A DNA stretch of 64,000 nt from Gymnorhina tibicen (Eukaryota; Chordata; Aves; Passeriformes; Artamidae): positions 434,001-498,000 of the forward strand of contig VXAZ01001057.1 in NCBI GenBank assembly GCA_013399875.1, given 5' to 3'. The translations under genes were made by a program, and so were the position numbers. Within the stretch, counting starts at the first letter, position 1. Each line of letters opens with the position of its first letter. Positions 58,891 through 64,000 of this stretch are shown in pieces. A model generated the notes under the pieces. It worked only from the letters and a program-made list of their open reading frames with translations. It did not search any database and was not told the origin of the DNA.

Positions 58891-61800
58891 GTTCACTCCC
58901 GCACACTCCCCCTAGTCCTTCCCTCTCTTAGAAGTGCTGCCCTCAAACAGAACATAGTTACCTAAGCAGAGCTAAACCACATCTGTAAATAGGTTCTAGA
59001 CAGATCATTTCACTATTTTGAACAAATGAGGACTGTATACAGAGCTACATGGGCTGGATAGTGGGTTTGGAGGAGGATGGTGGTAGCTACACTGCTTCAT
59101 TTCTTGATGCCTGGTTGAAAATCCAGACTGAAAGTATAGTAAGCAAGATCTATTCCCATAACTAAATAGCTACATGCAGACAAAGTAGTGTAGGCTGACT
59201 ACTACATTGAGAAGTAACTTAAAAGTCACATGGACAGTTAATTGGAGATGAGCTCCTACATGCCCAGCATGCCAGGGGTGTGCAGGAGTGACAGAATAAT
59301 ATCCCATGGATTATTCAAGCCAGATAACCTGGTGGCCCTGCACCTGTTTTAGCGGAGGAGCAATCAGCAGAGATAAGCCACCAAACATGAAGATCAAATT
59401 CACTTTTTTCCCCTTAGAGTGTTTCTTTTCTATAAATGTTTCAGCACAGCCGTGCACACCAATGTTAGTGATATTGTACGTGCTTTGGGAATACAGAAAC
59501 ATCTTCAGTGTTCAGAGCTGGCAACCTAACCTTTTACCTGAGCCACTTCCAGTGATTCTTTTCAGTTCTGAACCACCTTGGAGATGGGGTTTGAGGTATA
59601 GGGAGTGAATGCTGCAGAGATCTCAGCCTAGTATCCCTTTCACTTTAAGCCAATAAACACATTCTCATTCAAAATTTCTTCTTTTCCCCAGATTTTTAAT
59701 CAGTTCATCTATATTGATATATATAGATTATATATATTGATATAAAGCATGGTCTTCAATTGCTTGTGTTAGAAAGGGAAGAGAGCCACCCAGCATACTT
59801 TGCAGTCTACAAAAACCAGCTCTATTAGGAAGAATGAGCTGGCAGTGAGTCTCAGAACACATACCCAAAGTATTTTTATTCTTCTCACATGAAGTATATT
59901 CAATGTATGTGTAAAATTTAAAAAAAAGAAGTCTGTCCCTTCTCCTGCCCAAAGTCAATGTTCTCTTCTGTTTCCAGGAAAACACTGAATAAAAGGCAGC
60001 CTTGCCTCAAGAGGTCCAAATTAGCCATGGTTTGAATTGAATTTGAATTTGCACAGTTTGTGCACTGCCTTGTGCTGCACATTTGTTTCTGAGTGCACAG
60101 AGAGGGGATTTTTTTCTCTGCAGTGACCTCAGGCACACATGGAGATATGTTGTTTGGTTTGCACAGATCATCACACTGCACTTGGTCAACTTTTACACAC
60201 ACAAGTTCACACCCCAGTGTTCAGTTCTAGCTGTGAGCTTGTGGTTTGCAGCTTAAGGAAGCAATGAGCTCCTGAAAAATAAACGGTGGGTTTGTTTGGA
60301 TTTTTCTTTTTTCCCAGCATTTAACATTTAACCCGGCCAGGTCAATCTCCTAGTTCCCAGGCACTTAGCACCACAGCACTAATTTTGCCAGGGCAAGCAC
60401 CAGTCCACACCTGCCAGGAACATTCTTTCCTGTCTTTATATAAACAGGCAAGCAATAAAGGTAGGTCACTATAATAAATAAAGAGGAATGGTGGAGCCCC
60501 CTTTGTGGCTGGAGAAATGGGTTTTTTAGTTCCTGTTACAGGGCACTTCACGGAAGCAGAAACACAAAACTCATAAGAAAGGACAAGGCAGCTGTAGCAG
60601 GTGGGCCATGCTTAGCTTCAAATATCTTATTTTCCTCTGGTTCCCCTTCCACATATTGCAGTGCTGTGATCTTCAAACTGCCATTTCATCTTACACAGGG
60701 AGGTACCCAAGGCAGCAGCGAGTCCGTCTGACTGCAGCAAAGCGACAATTAATAAGTTGACTCATTTTGGTGTAAAGAGCTCTTGTGGACGGGTGGACAG
60801 AGGACAGATCAGGGTAACAGCAGGTAACTGATCAGCCATGCTTCTCCCAACCACATTGTGCTTTTCTCTCAAGTGTAAATAAATAGCAAAGAAAGCTAAT
60901 CACAGAATTGCAGAAGAGTCAGGCAGGCCTAGAGCCCCGATGTCAGGCAGAGCGGATACTACGAGCATTCCATGGTGGATTAGGCAATCACAATACTCTG
61001 AGCCATCTTGCTCAGAAAGATCATCTAGTCCATCTTTCCTATTAACTAATCCATTTCTTTGTGATCAATTGCAGCTTACACAAAGAAAATTTTAAAAATT
61101 AAAAAAACCCTCTGCATGTTCTCCAGCTGCAAGGCAGCTGTCTTTCACCACTGCCCACCAAACCACGCTGCTAAGCAGAGTGCAGGCAGAGTAGAGCTGT
61201 GGCCTCCCTAAAGGCCAAGAAGATTAAACCTCTAGGGACCAGTCCTCAGTCCGGACTATCTCATAGGCAGCTTTTGTGCATCCTAAGGATGGGAATGTGG
61301 AATGGAGGCCACTGCAGATACGAGCAGTGATATCTGTACAGCGTTCCCACCCTCTGCCAGCTTGGGGGAATGAAAAAACAGCACTGGGAATCAAATCCAG
61401 ACCTCCCACATGGTACTGCAGAGACACCGATTCCTGGTGCCAACCCAGGCAATGTGAGTCCATTGTGGGAATCCAAGCTCAGCTCCATAGCTCTGGCACT
61501 GGAAGCGAGGTCCACCTGCCATCTTCCAAACCAAGCACAAGAAACAGCCCCAGCTGAGCTCCAACAGAAGATGAAATAGAAATTAATTCCATCACCTTTT
61601 CCCCCTGCAGGTTAGGGTTTGGGGATCAGGTGCTGGTTCGTAGGTTGATAGACTTTTTATACAGGGACAGTTGGTAATCCAAAATGAGGATAAAACATGT
61701 CAAAGCGTCAGTCAAACAGCTGGGGGATGGCAGGTTGGGATTTTTTCCCCTGTTATGAATTTTCTATCTCTCCAGGATCTCTTGCATGATGTTCTGGCAT

Positions 61801-62689
61801 GCACAGGTGCAACGCAGAACTCAGCCAACAATGCTGGTATCCTGCGACCCTTGCCCAGAACAGGATGGCTGGGTGCCGCTGCTGACACTTTCCTTTGTTC
61901 AGCAATGGTTTCACTGGCACAGGGATCACAAGGGGCACCAGGACTGACACAGCTGAACTGGCTGGTGCAGCAGGTGTATGCCAACAAATTAGAGCCCAGG
62001 GTCCCTGGGAAGAAGAGCTGTGGCTTTGACCATGCTTCTTTCCTTTTCCCTGCTGAGATCTGCCCCTGTGTAGCAATGGCTGAGCCAAGAGGAAGCTGAA
62101 GCAGATCTCACTACCCCCAGGCTGTTTCCTGACTCTTCTCTCAACCTGTTCTATCGTGTCCCAACCCTCTGAGACCTCCACCCAGGACTGGGAGAAAAGC
62201 TGGTGTGGTGAGGTACCAAAGAAAAGCGGGATATATGGAGGCGACAAGAGCTGCTGCTTTGGGGCGGCGTGGGTGAGCACTTGAAAATCGCCCATACCCA
62301 CACCTCTCCTCTTGCAGAGCACCCTGCACCCACGCACAAACTGCTGCTCTCTACAGAGCTGCAGCTGGGGCACACCAGGTCAGCCGACACAGCAGGGTGC
62401 CGTGTCCCTGCTCTGCTCCCCAAGGCTTTGGGGAGTGGGACAGCACTAGCACCCCATGAGCCGGGGATGTTGCATACCCAGCCCTCTCTGCCTGCCCAAG
62501 GGGCAGCTCAGGAGGGATCAGCTGCCTCCACACACTGCTTGCAAAGCCTGAGGTACCTGTGCTTGATGGTGCAGAAAGCAATGTTAGCGAGCACCTCTTT
62601 TTGCCCATACTGCAGCTTGAAGGGAAGATGATGAAAAGTCACAAGTAAAGGTAGCAGCAAGAGAGACTGGGCAGTAAAGAGGAGTGAGG
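58891..62689. other. Intronic stretch leading to the CpG domain
   Basis: Holds the AT tract at 59700 and weak CR1-like words near 60900-61045. The frame at 61753-62373 (minus, 206 codons) is the longest in the window but shows no recognisable domain. Confidence 0.65.
59700..59747. repeat. AT-rich palindromic low-complexity tract
   Basis: Two copies of TATATTGATATA flank an ATATATAGATTATATA core. Such tracts are prone to cruciform formation and slippage. Confidence 0.85.
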
Positions 62690-64000
62690 ATGTGGGCCGG
62701 TGCTCCCGGCCCCCACGGCTGAGCATCAAAGCTTTACGACCCCTCCCCAGGTCCCACCTGCCCTGCTCCACCTCTGCACAAACCTGGCCCTGGTCATGGC
62801 TAGGAAGGGCTGTGGCAGGGATGCGGCACCCACTCGGGCCGGGTGCCCTGCTGGCAGGGCTGGCGGCTGTGGCAAGCAGGGGGCAGGCAGGGCTGGGCGC
62901 CGCTCTCCGCGGGAGCGGACAGCCTGGCCCCGCCGCCAAGGGCTGCCACCCTGGCCAGGTACCCGCGGAAACCCGCCCCTCTATGCCTGCAAAAAACCTT
63001 CTTCCCGTTCGATGTGCCTGCAAAACCCAGAGGAGCGGGCAGAGGGGCAGGGACTGAGCCCACCCTCCCTTTTCCGAGCATCCCCCCCGGGGCTTGCGCT
63101 TTTATCGGCTCTCACGGGTAAATGATGGCCGATGAAGAGGGCTACAATCCCCCAGCTGTTCGGTGCTGGGGTCCTCAGTAGACCCGGGAGCTGCGAGGCC
63201 TGAAAAATTCCTTCGGAAAACGGGGAAAGGCTCCCGCACGCCCTCCTCCCCGCACAGGTAAACTTTCTACTCCCACTTGCGGCGAGGGAGGGAGAGCTCA
63301 GGCAGGGAGGATCCAGGCGCGGATAAACCCTGGGAAGCCTTAGATATTTATAGAAGCACAGCCAGAATATGTCAGGAAAGGTGGCTCTCAACCTCTTCAC
63401 GCGGAACCGCTCCTGGTTTTTAACAATAGGCCGACAAAACCCCCTGAGAAATGTGGCAAGGAGCTACTGGAAGGATGCAGGCAAAGGAGGCGGTGGGGAA
63501 GGCGCGCCCCCGCCTCAGCATGCTCCGGATGCCTCAAGGGCTGAGGGTGCCTCAAGGCTGCCTCACCCCGCAGCAGGGCTGGAGGGTGACCCCCCTTTCT
63601 CCTCCCTCTGCTGTGGGGTGCGCCTCTCGCTCCTCTTGCCGCCCCCCGCCCACTGCCAGGCTTCCGGTCTGGAAGGGAGAGGCGGCTCGGGGGGAGCCTG
63701 GGCGGGGGGCTGGCGATGCGGGTAAGGGTGGTGGGGGTCCGCCCCCAGGGGGGCTGTGCAGCAGCTCACCCCTGCCCCCGCCTCTCCCGGCGTGGGGGCG
63801 CGCAGACCCACGCGTGACGGGCGAAGCGGCGCGGCGGGCACGGGCTGAGGCTTAAAATAACCCCGAGACGTTCAACACCTTGTGCCCGGCGCTCCCGCAC
63901 CCCCCGGTGGCTCCGATCCCTTTGTCTTGCCACCATCTTACGGAAAGACTCACATGTCACGTTACGGTCGGGATGCACCGGTATCTCTCGCGTATCTACA
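62690..64000 (-). promoter_or_regulatory. GRIN2B: CpG-rich domain, candidate GRIN2B promoter and exon 1
   Basis: CpG dinucleotides and G+C rise sharply from about 62.7 kb and stay high to the window edge, in contrast with the CpG-poor intron to the left. GC-box (Sp1-type) cores occur at 63644-63651 and 63700-63707, and an EGR-like GTGGGGGCG lies at 63792-63800. A minus-strand TATAAATA is at 63345-63352. Position and orientation suit the 5' end of GRIN2B, whose mammalian promoter is also GC-rich and Sp1-responsive. Exact start sites cannot be placed by eye. The island could instead serve a divergent transcript on the plus strand. Confidence 0.5.
63345..63352 (-). promoter_or_regulatory. TATA-box match on the minus strand
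   Basis: The plus strand reads TATTTATA, giving TATAAATA on the minus strand. It stands in G+C-rich sequence where such an octamer is unlikely by chance. It would place a minus-strand start near 63315-63320. The nearest downstream donor-like site is CCC/GTGAGA on the minus strand around 63113, which would define a first exon of roughly 200 bases. This is inference from motifs only. Confidence 0.3.

Larger units (their letters stand above)
30191..62690 (-). other. GRIN2B: Inferred GRIN2B first intron (5' UTR intron)
   Basis: The acceptor at 30191 requires an upstream exon. In mammals GRIN2B has a non-coding first exon separated by a very long intron from the exon carrying the ATG. Here the next CpG-rich promoter-like sequence in the upstream direction starts near 62.7 kb, implying an intron of about 32-33 kb, which suits compact bird introns. 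The right boundary is approximate because exon 1 was not identified base by base. Confidence 0.55.

Noticed and set aside
60900..61045. CR1-like words (ATCACAGAATTGCAGA, GATCATCTAGTCCATC)
   Set aside because: The words are in plausible order but separated by unrelated sequence, so a CR1 call is not supported by eye.
61370..61450. tRNA-like word GGGAATCAAATCCAGACC
   Set aside because: It resembles a T-arm but no cloverleaf, A box or matching acceptor stem can be drawn; at most a very old SINE remnant.
62508..63125. Several overlapping frames of 120-171 codons on both strands
   Set aside because: These lie in the CpG-rich domain where stop codons are rare. Being open in many frames at once is a composition effect.
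63140..63175. Half-site resembling a REST/RE1 element (rc of GGTGCTGGGG)
   Set aside because: Only the CAGCACC half matches and no GGACAGC half lies at a proper spacing, although REST sites would be expected biologically near a neuronal gene.

Overview
This window is vertebrate nuclear DNA, almost certainly from a bird. Two things show it. At 1403-2110 lies a truncated chicken-repeat-1 (CR1) LINE of typical avian type, and older CR1 and MIR-like fragments are scattered elsewhere. One coding exon, at 29762-30172 on the minus strand, encodes residues 1-137 of the glutamate-receptor subunit GluN2B (GRIN2B). The mature part is nearly unchanged from the mammalian protein, while the signal peptide has diverged. 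There is no bacterial-style gene density. Nearly all open frames in the window are short chance frames in intronic DNA.

Layout, read in the direction of GRIN2B (right to left). The right edge, about 62690-64000, is CpG- and GC-box-rich and carries a minus-strand TATA-box match; it is the best candidate for the GRIN2B promoter and non-coding first exon, about 33 kb upstream of the first coding exon. From there to 30191 is the inferred first intron. It holds several old CR1 pieces (49.1-50.3 kb, 58.7-58.9 kb, 37.0 kb), a MIR-like SINE at 31.16 kb, a purine-rich tract, an AT-rich minisatellite and an almost perfect 56-base inverted repeat at 55.8 kb. The first coding exon has a clean acceptor and donor at 29762-30190. 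From 29761 down to base 1 is the second intron. It contains a small CpG island at 16.49-16.95 kb with a (CA)n tract and three copies of an AP-1/splice-donor octamer, a second MIR-like SINE, an exact 22-base tandem duplication, and the young CR1 at the left edge.

No tRNA or rRNA gene, CRISPR array or complete second protein gene was found. The most unusual structures are the 55.8 kb palindrome, the intronic CpG island, and a possible 62-base plus-strand exon at 47525 that is bounded by good splice signals and encodes a short lysine-rich C-terminus. These are candidates judged by eye; no alignment or expression data were available.
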